This document shows positions 1 through 7,097 of a stretch of 7,988 bases of DNA, piece by piece; position 1 is the first letter of the stretch, and each line of letters starts with the position of its first letter. The stretch is taken from positions 1,060-9,047 of the forward strand of contig JAHEAM010000136.1 in assembly GCA_024642765.1 (NCBI GenBank), written 5' to 3'. A program made the translations under genes and the position numbers. The notes under the pieces were generated by a model. It saw nothing but the letters and a program-made list of their open reading frames with translations. It did no database searches and was not told the origin of the DNA. Source of the DNA: Planctomycetaceae bacterium (GTDB lineage Bacteria > Planctomycetota > Planctomycetia > Pirellulales > Pirellulaceae).

Positions 1-584
1 TCTTTGTCGACGAGCAAGACCATAGCCGCGACGCCTGCTTGTTTCAATTTGACGGCTGCGTTTGAGGCGCGAATCCAGCCTCCATCACGTGCCTTGCGAC
101 CCTCTTGCTCGGCCAAATCAATAACCGCCACGGTTAGACCTTCTGGCAGGTCATCCAACTTACTCGGATCGACGCTTGCGATTTTTCCTTTGGTGTTGAT
201 TGCTTGCTCGCCGGCAACGAGCAATCCTAGATTCTCGATCACCTGGCCGTCCGCATTTTTAAACATCAATCCTTCGCTGGGTGTTTGTTCCAAATCAAGT
301 GGTTTAACATGGTAGAACGATCCATCCTTCGCGCCGCCTTTCAAACCCGCTTTCTTGAAACGACCGGCGACGTATTCAGCTGCAACCTGAAATTCCTTGG
401 TGCCTGTTCCGCGACCTCCCAATTCGTCACTCGCCAAATAGGAAATCGTCGCCTTGACGCTCTCTTCCGTAATCGCCTTTAGGCCGGGCGCATAGATTTC
501 GGGCAAGTCCTGTTGTTTGGCAGACGCAGTGCTCGCGGCAAAAAACAGTAGGAAACAAAGTAATAGTATTCTGTGGCAGTTCAT
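1..584 (-). CDS. Secreted M28-type metallopeptidase, N-terminal part (cut by window edge)
   Basis: Partial gene: 194 codons from an ATG at 584-582 run open to the left edge, so the C-terminal part is missing. Residues 1-22 form a clear signal peptide (MNCHRI, then a Leu/Phe-rich core, then STASA before KQQD), so the product is probably exported. Residues about 39-85 carry the N-terminal M28 signature: TISYLASDELGGRGTG, then an AAEYVAGRF helix and AGLKGG. The same layout occurs at the M28 start of the neighbouring large gene (EYLCQGDLAGRMTGS, YVAAYM, LGLQPAG). Residues about 110-194 look like a PA-type insert, ending in GVAAMVLLVDK. The zinc ligands lie beyond the window, so catalytic competence cannot be judged. 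It sits 184 bases downstream of the large M28 gene on the same strand. Co-transcription is possible but unproven. Family assignment is fairly sure; the substrate is unknown. Confidence 0.85.
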   Translation of the reverse strand, partial: MNCHRILLLCFLLFFAASTASAKQQDLPEIYAPGLKAITEESVKATISYLASDELGGRGTGTKEFQVAAEYVAGRFKKAGLKGGAKDGSFYHVKPLDLEQTPSEGLMFKNADGQVIENLGLLVAGEQAINTKGKIASVDPSKLDDLPEGLTVAVIDLAEQEGRKARDGGWIRASNAAVKLKQAGVAAMVLLVDK

Positions 585-768
585 TGAAGTCCCAAAATTA
601 GAATTGTAAATGATCCCGTTTGGCCACCAGTGATCTTGTTCAACCGCGTTTTAACAACGGCGGGAAAAATCAAAAGCAGTTCAACAAAAATAACTTGGCA
701 AAACAGTATTCGATTACCACGCCCTGTAGAGCATAGCAAATTCAAAATGATACTTGGTGCAACGAATG

Positions 769-3738
769 CTATTTATTACTGCGAACCGGAGTCAATTTCA
801 ATTCGACACGTTCTTCGTTGCGCATAACGACAATGGTGGTTTCTTCGCCAGCTTTTAGCGCAGAGATAACAATCGAATATTCTTGAATATTCTCGATTTT
901 CCGACCCGCCAATTCGACGACGACATCTCCGCCTTTGACTCCGGCCGCTTCAGCCGGACTTCCTGGAGTCACACCGGACAATAGAACTCCCGCCACATCG
1001 CCGGCGTAATCGGGAATAGACCCTACCACAACCCTTCCACTTCGCGGCCGATTCGCGTTTGAAGACGCTGCAGTATTCAATTTATAAACTGGTGGTGTTG
1101 AATCCGTTGCCAGCGCCATGGCAATCAAACCCATTAGTTTCGCAATCCGCGACGCCTCATCGTAATTCAACTTTTCTGGCGTATCTCGCGGTGTGTGATA
1201 GTCCTTATGTGAACCTGTGAATGCTGACAGAATTGGTACACCTGCTTGATAAAACGAGCTTGCATCCGTCGGCAATGTCGTCTCGTCGCTGGGCTTCAAA
1301 GTCAAACGCGTTGCCGCATTTTTCTGAATAGCCTTCTTCCAGTAATCCGATGAACCCATGCCCTGCAAAATCAAAGCGCCATCGTAGCGTCCAACCATGT
1401 CCATATTGAGACACGCAGCGATCGTTGGGTAAATTGACTTGCTGTCTCCTTCAATTCGTTTCGCAACGGACTTTACAAAGTAATCTGATCCGCGCAATCC
1501 GAGCTCTTCGCCACTCCATGCCGCGAAAATTACATCTCGTTTCAAATCAAGCTCGCCGGCTTCTTTCACACGAACGAGGTGTTCGGCGACCTCCAACATT
1601 GCAGCCACTCCGGATGCATTGTCATCGGCACCGAAATGGATCATCGTCGTTTCGTCGTCGCGTGCCAAAGAACTGCTGCTCCGCCCGGTCCCCAAGTGAT
1701 CAATATGGGCACCAACAACAATCGACTCACTGGCGTTTTCGTTTCCAACCTTCAATCGCCCAAGGACATTTCGTCCAACGCCCGTGACTTGCTCGACACC
1801 AACAGTGACTGCCAAGCTGACGTCCTGAAGTGCAAAGCCCATCACATGTTTACCGGTGTCTAATTCGTCTTGGAGTTGTTTAAGGTCTTTTCCTGAAGAC
1901 TTCAACCAACTGGCAGCAACTTCATCAGTCACACTAATCGCCGCGATGCTCGAACCGGAGATCGAAAAGTCTCGTTCCAAAGCGACCAACTGTTCGCTGC
2001 TAAACGAATTGGGGCCACTCACGATAATGATCCCACTAGCCCCCTTGTCGCGAGCATCCATCACTTTCTTACGCAAATTGGATTGCATGACATAGTACTG
2101 TCGTGTCTTGTCATCAACATCTTCTGGAAAATATCGAAACACTAAAACCCATTTGTCTTTGACGTCTGTTTGATAGTACGAATCGGATTGTCCAATCTCA
2201 CCTTCACCTGGGGCAACTATACCGTACCCGGCAAATACGACTTCCGAAGCGTCAATGGGGCCTATTTTCGAGAATGCCAGCGGACGCCAGTCTTTATTGA
2301 GTTCATATACTTGCTTACCGTTTTTAAGTAAATTGTCGACCGTCAATTTCGCACCGGCAGGAAATTCAAATTTCTGGAACCAAGTCCCATCATCACCCGC
2401 CGGCTGCAAACCAAGATGGTCCATATAAGCAGCAACATAAGCAGTGGCCTTGCGCTCACCTGCCGAACCCGTCATTCGTCCAGCCAAGTCGCCTTGGCAC
2501 AAGTACTCAACGTGCTTTCGGAAATCTACTGGCGTGTAGTCGGGGGTGGTTTCCTGGGAGGACGCATCAGCCGCAGCTTGAGCTTGGTCAACGTTAACGT
2601 CTTCGTCTTCGGTCAACCCCAAGGCTTTCAGAGCGGCCTCGTGATTCCATTGGCCGACATAAATCTGCGAAAGGTTGTCGGCACCTCGGTTGGAAGTCCA
2701 AGTAAATCGTTCACCCGTTCGGTCCCAGGTTGCTAAGCCATCGAAGCCGTGGGTCGTTGTTACACGAACCGGTTGCGATTTCCCTTCGACATCCACTAGG
2801 AAAAGTTCGAAGTTATCAAAACCCATTTTGTTGGTTGTAAAAATCAAATATTTGCCACTTGGATGAAAGTAGGGTGCCCAAGACATGGCGCGCATGTTGG
2901 TTATTTGCTTCTGCTCTGTGCCATCAACGTTCATCGTATAAATTTCGGCGACCGCGCCATTTTCAGAAAATCGCCGCCAACAAATTTTCTTGCCATCAAA
3001 CGAAAAGAACGGTCCGCCGTCGTAGCCCGGCACGTCCGTCAATTGACGGACATTCGTACCATCAGCGTTCATGATAAATAGGTCCATCATGTAGGCTGGG
3101 TCAATGTCAAATGCCTTTTGCTGTTCGGGAGTGAGCTTTTTTGAGTAGCCGTTGCGATTCGAAGCGAAGGCGATGAGTTTTCCATCCGGCGAATAGCTGG
3201 CTTCGGCATCGTAGCCTTTTTCGGTCGTCAGCGACCGGTATTCTTTAGTTTCAAAATCGTATTCGATCAAGTCGTAGGTTTCGTCGTAGTCCCAGGCGTA
3301 CCGGCGCTCGTTGCCCGACTCACGCATTTCAATTTCAGCCTTTTGTTTCTTGAGAGCATCTGGGTCGTTTTGCGTGGAGGCATACAGGATCTTCGTCCCA
3401 TCCGGATGGATCCATGAACACGTCGTTTTTCCGTGGCCAGGTGAGATCAATTGGCTGTCGAGTTTATCAAAATCAAAAAGATAGATTTGATAAAACGGAT
3501 TGGAAGGCTCCTGCTCGCTCTGGTAGACCAACTTTTTTCCATCGGCGCTAAAGTAGCCTTCTCCAGATCGTTTGCCTTCGTAGGTAAGCTGAAAAATTTC
3601 CGCCAGGAAACGAGATTCGTCTTCCGTTGCTACTTGTTTTGGCTGTTCAGCCGCTTCCTTTGTCTGGCCAAATGCCGAAACGCTGCAAGCAAAAACTATC
3701 AAACACCCAGCTACCGCTCTTCGAAACTCTCGTGTCAT
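769..3738 (-). CDS. Secreted multidomain M28 metallopeptidase (PD40 propeller, PA insert, M28, PDZ)
   Basis: The protein has 989 residues from the ATG at 3738. An in-frame GTG at 3783 would add 15 polar residues before the signal peptide, so the ATG is preferred. Residues 1-25 are a signal peptide (MTREFRR, hydrophobic core, SVSAFGQ). Residues about 55-360 hold six TolB/PD40-type propeller repeats, such as YFSADGKKL, SYSPDGKLIAFASNRNG and YFHPSGKYLIF. An acidic, Ala/Gln-rich linker (about 375-400) leads to the M28 part. EYLCQGDLAGR begins at 411, a PA-type insert spans about 495-640, and the catalytic core spans about 650-875. Expected zinc-site residues are present: H678 and D680 (GAHIDHLG), D706 (GADDNASG), catalytic E744 and ligand E745 (SGEELG), D780 (NMDMVGR) and H848 (DYHTPRDT). 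Residues about 905-985 are a PDZ domain (GVLLSGVTPGSPAEAAGVKGGD). It is therefore probably an active, exported aminopeptidase-like hydrolase, with propeller and PDZ likely aiding substrate capture. Exact substrate unknown. Confidence 0.93.
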   Translation of the reverse strand: MTREFRRAVAGCLIVFACSVSAFGQTKEAAEQPKQVATEDESRFLAEIFQLTYEGKRSGEGYFSADGKKLVYQSEQEPSNPFYQIYLFDFDKLDSQLISPGHGKTTCSWIHPDGTKILYASTQNDPDALKKQKAEIEMRESGNERRYAWDYDETYDLIEYDFETKEYRSLTTEKGYDAEASYSPDGKLIAFASNRNGYSKKLTPEQQKAFDIDPAYMMDLFIMNADGTNVRQLTDVPGYDGGPFFSFDGKKICWRRFSENGAVAEIYTMNVDGTEQKQITNMRAMSWAPYFHPSGKYLIFTTNKMGFDNFELFLVDVEGKSQPVRVTTTHGFDGLATWDRTGERFTWTSNRGADNLSQIYVGQWNHEAALKALGLTEDEDVNVDQAQAAADASSQETTPDYTPVDFRKHVEYLCQGDLAGRMTGSAGERKATAYVAAYMDHLGLQPAGDDGTWFQKFEFPAGAKLTVDNLLKNGKQVYELNKDWRPLAFSKIGPIDASEVVFAGYGIVAPGEGEIGQSDSYYQTDVKDKWVLVFRYFPEDVDDKTRQYYVMQSNLRKKVMDARDKGASGIIIVSGPNSFSSEQLVALERDFSISGSSIAAISVTDEVAASWLKSSGKDLKQLQDELDTGKHVMGFALQDVSLAVTVGVEQVTGVGRNVLGRLKVGNENASESIVVGAHIDHLGTGRSSSSLARDDETTMIHFGADDNASGVAAMLEVAEHLVRVKEAGELDLKRDVIFAAWSGEELGLRGSDYFVKSVAKRIEGDSKSIYPTIAACLNMDMVGRYDGALILQGMGSSDYWKKAIQKNAATRLTLKPSDETTLPTDASSFYQAGVPILSAFTGSHKDYHTPRDTPEKLNYDEASRIAKLMGLIAMALATDSTPPVYKLNTAASSNANRPRSGRVVVGSIPDYAGDVAGVLLSGVTPGSPAEAAGVKGGDVVVELAGRKIENIQEYSIVISALKAGEETTIVVMRNEERVELKLTPVRSNK

Positions 3739-3793
3739 TTTCTCACCGACTTTCCAATTTCGTACTTCGACAAAACTACTCACAGCTCAATTC

Positions 3794-4109
3794 TCAATCT
3801 TCTAGACAACTTTCGTTGCGCCACGGAGGCGTGTTTCCATTTTCCCAAATCAAACAAAATTGTTCTAGAACGCTGACGAGCGTATCACCCGATTGTTTGA
3901 GATAATGTCCAGTTTGAAACGCTCGTTTTGGATCAACAGCGACCACTGGCAACGTCCATCTAGCTGCGACAAAAAGAACCTGATCTGGTTCGCCAAGCCC
4001 GTTGAATTGCGATTTGCGCGAGAGCTTTGGCCTTTTCTAACAAATTTGAGTCTGCTGAAGTCCCAATTTCTGCAAATTGCGTGAAACGAATGTGCTTTTG
4101 GCGGTTCAC
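3794..4109 (-). pseudogene. Possible frameshifted small gene of unknown function
   Basis: Two minus-strand frames look coding one after the other. The first starts at a possible GTG (4109-4107) and gives VNRQKHIRF, then SADSNLLEKAKALAQIAIQ, before a stop at 3962-3960. The second frame, one base over, is open for 80 codons from 4036 to a TGA at 3796-3794. It reads GLGEPDQVLFVAARWTLPVV, AVDPKRAFQTGHYLKQSG, DTLVSVLEQF and so on. Its codons start with G often and have a balanced amino-acid make-up, as real genes do, but it has no usable start of its own. Dropping one base near 4000 would join the two into about 104 residues ending 56 bases before the M28 start. It may be a decayed gene, a programmed shift, a sequence error or chance. 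The family is not recognised. No ribosome binding site is visible before the GTG. Confidence 0.3.
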
Positions 4110-4158
4110 TAGTCGTATAGAATAGTAATTATTGGCGATTCCAAGAAAAGTTGAAGCT

Positions 4159-4163
4159 GAGGA
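4159..4163 (+). promoter_or_regulatory. Ribosome binding site of the halogenase-like gene
   Basis: GAGGA lies 8 bases before the ATG at 4172. It favours that start over the in-frame TTG at 4151, which has no purine-rich site at a suitable distance, and over the ATG at 4181. Confidence 0.6.
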
Positions 4164-4171
4164 TTGAAGTG

Positions 4172-5416
4172 ATGATTGCGATGAGAAACTACGACTGCCT
4201 GGTAATAGGTGCTGGGCCTGCAGGCTCATCCACAGCGGCCTTGGTAGCCGAGCAAGGTTACAACACGTTGTTGCTAGAACGCGACAAAATGCCTCGATTC
4301 CATGTGGGCGAATCGTTAATGCCTGAAACTTTTTGGGCATTCGAACGATTGGGCGTTCTGCATGAACTTGAACGCATTGGTTTTACTCGAAAGAACGGGG
4401 TCCAATTCGTAACGAGCGACGATAAAGAAACAAAGCCTTTTATCTTTTCAGAATTCGACGATCATGAAAGCTCGACGACTTGGCATGTCCAGCGTTCCGA
4501 ATTCGATCAAATGCTTTTTGATACGGCTTACAATCGCGGCGTAACCGTTGCCGACGAAACTCGTGTTCTCGATATTGAGATCCGCAAGAACTCACCTCAC
4601 AAGCTCACCGTGAAAACAGCCGATGGCAAGGAACAAGACATCGTCGCGAAAGTCATAGTCGATGCCTCGGGCCAACAAGCTATGATCGCGAATCGACTGA
4701 AGCTCAAAGAAAACTATCCGGACCTTCGCAAATCAGCGATCTGGTCCTATTTTGAAAATGCTGAAAGAAATGGTGGCAGCAATCCAGAAGTGACTTGCAT
4801 CCTCCACACAAAATCGAAAGATGCTTGGTTCTGGTACATTCCATTGTCAGACGGTTCGGTCAGCGTAGGACTTGTCGGCGACAATGAATTTGTTTTGAAA
4901 CGGGGCGGGACTCCCGAAGAGACGTTCATGGCTGAGGTCAACAATTGTCCCGGTGTGAAACGCCGTTTGCAGAATGCCACCGCGACGACTCGCTATCACG
5001 TGGCTAAAGAATTTTCCTACTCGACCAAACAACAAACGGGCAACGGCTGGGTGTTAGTGGGAGACGCGGGAGGATTTATTGATCCCATTTACAGCTCAGG
5101 CGTTTTTCTCGCACTCAAATCTGGAGTGATGGCTGCCGAATCGATTTGCAGCGCTCTCGCATCCAACGATCTTTCGGCCGAGCGTCTCGGAGCGTGGGTG
5201 CCCGAATATCGCCAAGGTATGAAGTGGATATTGAAATTGGTCCGTGCATTCTATTCCAAACCGTTTAGTTTCGGCGAATTTATTCGTGAGTACCCACAAC
5301 ACCGCCAAAACCTAACGGATCTGCTTGTCGGCAAAGTCTTCACGGGTAACCCAGGAAAAATTTTCGACGATATGGACCCTTGGATCGAGAAGATGGAATC
5401 GCAAGCAGTTTCCTAG
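4172..5416 (+). CDS. FAD-dependent oxidoreductase, flavin-dependent halogenase-like
   Basis: The protein has 414 residues from the ATG at 4172. No signal peptide is present, so it is probably cytoplasmic. Residues 8-35 are the FAD-binding Rossmann start (DCLVIGAGPAGSS, then TLLLERD). FHVGESLMPETF (43-54) matches the VGES motif of halogenases and related hydroxylases. K74 in GFTRKNGVQF sits where PltA/CmlS-type halogenases keep the lysine thought to handle hypochlorite. W219-P224 reads WFWYIP, fitting the WxWxIP signature that separates flavin halogenases from monooxygenases. GDAGGFIDPIYSSGVFLAL (297-315) is the second FAD motif, in its halogenase-like form. In that family the enzyme uses FADH2, supplied by a separate flavin reductase, plus O2 and halide to halogenate an aromatic or pyrrole substrate, sometimes carrier-bound. 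No reductase, carrier protein or biosynthetic gene is visible nearby, so the substrate is unknown. A related hydroxylase or geranylgeranyl-reductase-type enzyme remains possible. Confidence 0.85.
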   Translation: MIAMRNYDCLVIGAGPAGSSTAALVAEQGYNTLLLERDKMPRFHVGESLMPETFWAFERLGVLHELERIGFTRKNGVQFVTSDDKETKPFIFSEFDDHESSTTWHVQRSEFDQMLFDTAYNRGVTVADETRVLDIEIRKNSPHKLTVKTADGKEQDIVAKVIVDASGQQAMIANRLKLKENYPDLRKSAIWSYFENAERNGGSNPEVTCILHTKSKDAWFWYIPLSDGSVSVGLVGDNEFVLKRGGTPEETFMAEVNNCPGVKRRLQNATATTRYHVAKEFSYSTKQQTGNGWVLVGDAGGFIDPIYSSGVFLALKSGVMAAESICSALASNDLSAERLGAWVPEYRQGMKWILKLVRAFYSKPFSFGEFIREYPQHRQNLTDLLVGKVFTGNPGKIFDDMDPWIEKMESQAVS

Positions 5417-5548
5417 ATTGAATCCTTTTTGGATGTTCCACAATTGATTCCATGATTTCTGGCCAGATGCTCACATAAATTTTTTTTCAAATTGTTGGAA
5501 TTACTTGCTCAATTCTTGGAAACGTGACCTATCTTTCAGGTGGGTAAA

Positions 5549-6055
5549 ATGAATCACGAATTCAGGAGATGTGCTTTGAAACGACATAAACGAATACGAG
5601 TTTGTGCGGATCCAAAGGTCCAATTGGGACTGGCAGCGCGAATCGGTGTCTACTGGGTAATTTGCCAGGGTTTGATGACGCTGATAATCCTGGGGATGTT
5701 CACGATTCAAGGCGAATCTCCTATTAAGTCTCCATGGAGCCTGTTGCTTCCAGCTCTCATAATTTCGGGACTGTTCCTTCCGGCGGCACTACTGGATTTT
5801 ATGATTTTCAGTAACAGAATTGTGGGGCCTCTTTTTCGACTGCGGAATTTTGCCAAAAGCTGGGCCGAATCTGAAACTGCGCAAGCATTACACTTCCGAA
5901 AGGGGGATTTTTACAGCGATATTGCCGAAAATTTTAATCGAATCTGTGAAAAGAAAAAAACTCAATTCGGCAATTGCTGTACCAGTGTAGACAGCAAAGC
6001 CACTCACCCTGTCTTTCAAATGGATTTAGCTACTTCTGAATTTTCACACCATTAA
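5549..6055 (+). CDS. Small two-TM membrane protein with HAMP-like segment
   Basis: The protein has 168 residues from the ATG at 5549, which has AGGTGGG just upstream. A TTG at 5576 has a better-spaced AGGAG and would give 159 residues beginning LKRHKRIRV, so the start is uncertain. A basic N-terminus (KRHKRIRV) and a DPKVQ stretch precede two predicted TM helices at about 32-53 and 64-87, with a short loop holding IQGESPIKSPW. A HAMP-like segment follows at about 88-135: SNRIVGPLFRLRNFAKSWAE, then FRKGDFYSDIAENFNRI. The Gly-Pro with Arg-Leu after TM2 and the RKGDxxxDIAENFN motif fit the HAMP fold seen in bacterial sensors. No kinase, cyclase or methyl-accepting output domain follows. The last 35 residues are polar and unrecognised. 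It precedes the TadE genes by 48 bases, so a role in sensing or in pilus regulation is inferred from position only. Confidence 0.75.
   Translation: MNHEFRRCALKRHKRIRVCADPKVQLGLAARIGVYWVICQGLMTLIILGMFTIQGESPIKSPWSLLLPALIISGLFLPAALLDFMIFSNRIVGPLFRLRNFAKSWAESETAQALHFRKGDFYSDIAENFNRICEKKKTQFGNCCTSVDSKATHPVFQMDLATSEFSHH
5564..5568 (+). promoter_or_regulatory. Alternative ribosome binding site for the HAMP-like gene
   Basis: AGGAG lies 7 bases before an in-frame TTG at 5576. It is a better match and spacing than the AGGTGGG before the ATG at 5549, so the true start may be the TTG, nine codons downstream. Confidence 0.4.
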
Positions 6056-6093
6056 TTTGGTAGGCAGCGTTTACCAATCCCACCTTTTCACTT

Positions 6094-6097
6094 GGAG
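6094..6097 (+). promoter_or_regulatory. Ribosome binding site of first TadE-like gene
   Basis: GGAG lies 6 bases before the ATG at 6104. It overlaps the in-frame TTG at 6092 and so argues for the ATG as the real start. Confidence 0.65.
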
Positions 6098-6103
6098 ACA
6101 AAA

Positions 6104-6577
6104 ATGCTCCTGGATTCTACAATCGCGGTTCAATACCCCGCGCTTTGCTGCCGCAAACGGCAGCCCAAAAGGTTGCGATTAAAGCGTGGCGGTGTCGCCG
6201 CCGTTGAAATGGCGATTGTCTCTCCTTTTATTATCCTAATGATCTTTGCTTCGTTTGAGTTCGCGCGAATGATGATGATAAAACAAACTCTAGATAATGC
6301 TGCTCGTGAAGGATGCCGTCGCGCTTCATTGGCTGCAAGCTTGAACAGTAATGTGGCCGATGCGGCTGCTCGACAATATGTCAGTGCAGTGATCAAGGAC
6401 CACGACGATCCGAGTATCGTAAGAATTGTGGCCACGCCTACTTTTTCCAATGGTCTCGATTCCACGTCTGAAATTTGTGTGGAAGTCGAAGTCGATTGCG
6501 AGGATGTTTCATGGTTACCTCCTCAATTTTTTGCTGGAGCCAGAATGAGGAGTTCGTGCACCACGCGGAGGGAATAA
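6104..6577 (+). CDS. TadE-like pseudopilin of a Flp/tad pilus system
   Basis: The protein has 157 residues from the ATG at 6104. A basic leader (RKRQPKRLRLKRGG, ending at G30) is followed by VAAVEMAIVSPFIILMIFAS, a single N-terminal TM helix. The glycine with Glu at +5 (E35) is the class III prepilin-peptidase pattern of Flp pilins and TadE/TadF. Cleavage after G30 by a TadV-type peptidase, then assembly as a minor membrane or pilus component, is therefore predicted. The helix is followed by the typical TadE continuation (FEFARMMMIKQTLDNAAREG, then CRRASLA). The C-terminal domain (about 100-157) is beta-rich by its alternating pattern and includes ICVEVEVDCEDVSWLPPQFF. Cysteines at 71, 125, 132 and 152 might form disulphides outside the cytoplasm. 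The next gene starts one base after its stop, so the two are surely co-transcribed. Usual TadE length is similar. Confidence 0.88.
   Translation: MLLDSTIAVQYPALCCRKRQPKRLRLKRGGVAAVEMAIVSPFIILMIFASFEFARMMMIKQTLDNAAREGCRRASLAASLNSNVADAAARQYVSAVIKDHDDPSIVRIVATPTFSNGLDSTSEICVEVEVDCEDVSWLPPQFFAGARMRSSCTTRRE
6567..6572 (+). promoter_or_regulatory. Ribosome binding site of second TadE-like gene
   Basis: GGAGGG lies 6 bases before the ATG at 6579, inside the last codons of the preceding gene. It is the strongest Shine-Dalgarno match in the window and suggests translational coupling with the upstream gene. Confidence 0.7.
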
Positions 6578-6578
6578 C

Positions 6579-7061
6579 ATGCAATTAGTTTCAAGAGCTC
6601 GTTCATTTGGCCCCAGAAAATCGCAGTTTTCACGTAACGGTGCAGCCGTCGTTGAAGCCGCTTTGCTTTCAACCTTTTTGATGTTTTTGCTGGCTGCCAC
6701 AATCGACATCGGTCAATTCACAAACACAGTGCAGATCGTTCGCAATGCCTGTCGTGAATGCTCTCGAGTAGCCAGTCGAGATGAAACGTCCAGTACTAGC
6801 GAAGTTTTCGATTCGCTCACTGATTACATCCAGCGAACCTTCCCGAAGATCGACTCGGCAAGTCTAAAAAATGCAACAAAAATCACGATACGCGACCAAA
6901 ACGGCGCCGTCATAAGCACTGGAAAAATGGATCAAATTCAATCCGGCGAATCGTTTTCGATACATATCCAATTTGACTTTTACGCTGTCCGATGGTTACC
7001 CGTTGTAAACGTATTTAAAATGCGTTTTGCCGAAGTTGAAACCTTCGGTCGGCGTGAATAA
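6579..7061 (+). CDS. Second TadE/TadF-like pseudopilin
   Basis: The protein has 160 residues. A basic leader (RARSFGPRKSQFSRNG) ends at G21, followed by AAVVEAALLSTFLMFLLAAT, one TM helix. E26 lies at +5 from G21, again the class III prepilin-peptidase pattern, so cleavage after G21 is predicted. The TM is followed by DIGQFTNTVQIVRNACRECS, which matches the TadE continuation after the helix. The C-terminal domain includes ESFSIHIQFDFYAVRWLPVV; its WLP and the final RRE recur in the preceding TadE-like protein. The pair thus looks like an ancient tandem duplication that has diverged widely. It starts one base after the upstream stop and ends 36 bases before the TadG-like gene, so all three are very likely one operon. 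Whether it acts as TadE or TadF in the assembly platform cannot be told from sequence. Confidence 0.87.
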   Translation: MQLVSRARSFGPRKSQFSRNGAAVVEAALLSTFLMFLLAATIDIGQFTNTVQIVRNACRECSRVASRDETSSTSEVFDSLTDYIQRTFPKIDSASLKNATKITIRDQNGAVISTGKMDQIQSGESFSIHIQFDFYAVRWLPVVNVFKMRFAEVETFGRRE

Positions 7062-7097
7062 TCCTGCTCTTTCCTTTTCTTGCCAGAGGCCCAAAGA

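Larger units (their letters stand above)
3739..4171. other. Divergent intergenic region without an intact gene
   Basis: These 433 bases separate the minus-strand M28 peptidase from the plus-strand FAD enzyme, so promoters for both are expected here. No open frame with a proper start and ribosome binding site was found. The minus strand of 3794-4109 looks like coding sequence broken by a frameshift (separate entry). An AT-rich patch near 4116-4136 includes TATAGAAT at 4116-4123, which could serve as a -10 element on either strand. No convincing -35 partner is visible at the right spacing, so no promoter is called. No repeats or RNA genes were seen. Confidence 0.6.

Noticed and set aside
4..315. 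Plus-strand frame of 103 codons at the left edge
   Set aside because: It lies antisense to the partial M28 gene, which has a signal peptide and family motifs; this frame shows none.
603..608. TACAAT (minus strand) as a -10 box of the partial M28 gene
   Set aside because: No -35 element sits at 16-18 bases, and the start codon would be only about a dozen bases past the transcription start.
1425..1787. Plus-strand frame of 120 codons inside the large M28 gene
   Set aside because: It is antisense to the zinc-site region, Arg/His/Pro-rich, with no start signal or motif.
3893..4084. A plus-strand frame of 63 codons starting at TTG, upstream of the halogenase-like gene
   Set aside because: Composition is unusual (rich in Trp, Ser and Lys, few Gly, Ala or Asp), there is no ribosome binding site, and the opposite strand looks more coding.
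3960..4340. A minus-strand 126-codon frame overlapping the start of the FAD enzyme
   Set aside because: The part inside the FAD gene is a shadow with improbable composition. Only its downstream end (from 4109) was kept, as part of the possible frameshifted gene.
5458..5487. Palindrome followed by a T-run as an intrinsic terminator for the halogenase-like gene
   Set aside because: The palindrome has no loop bases and lies about 13 bases before the T-run, so a classic stem-loop terminator is not formed.
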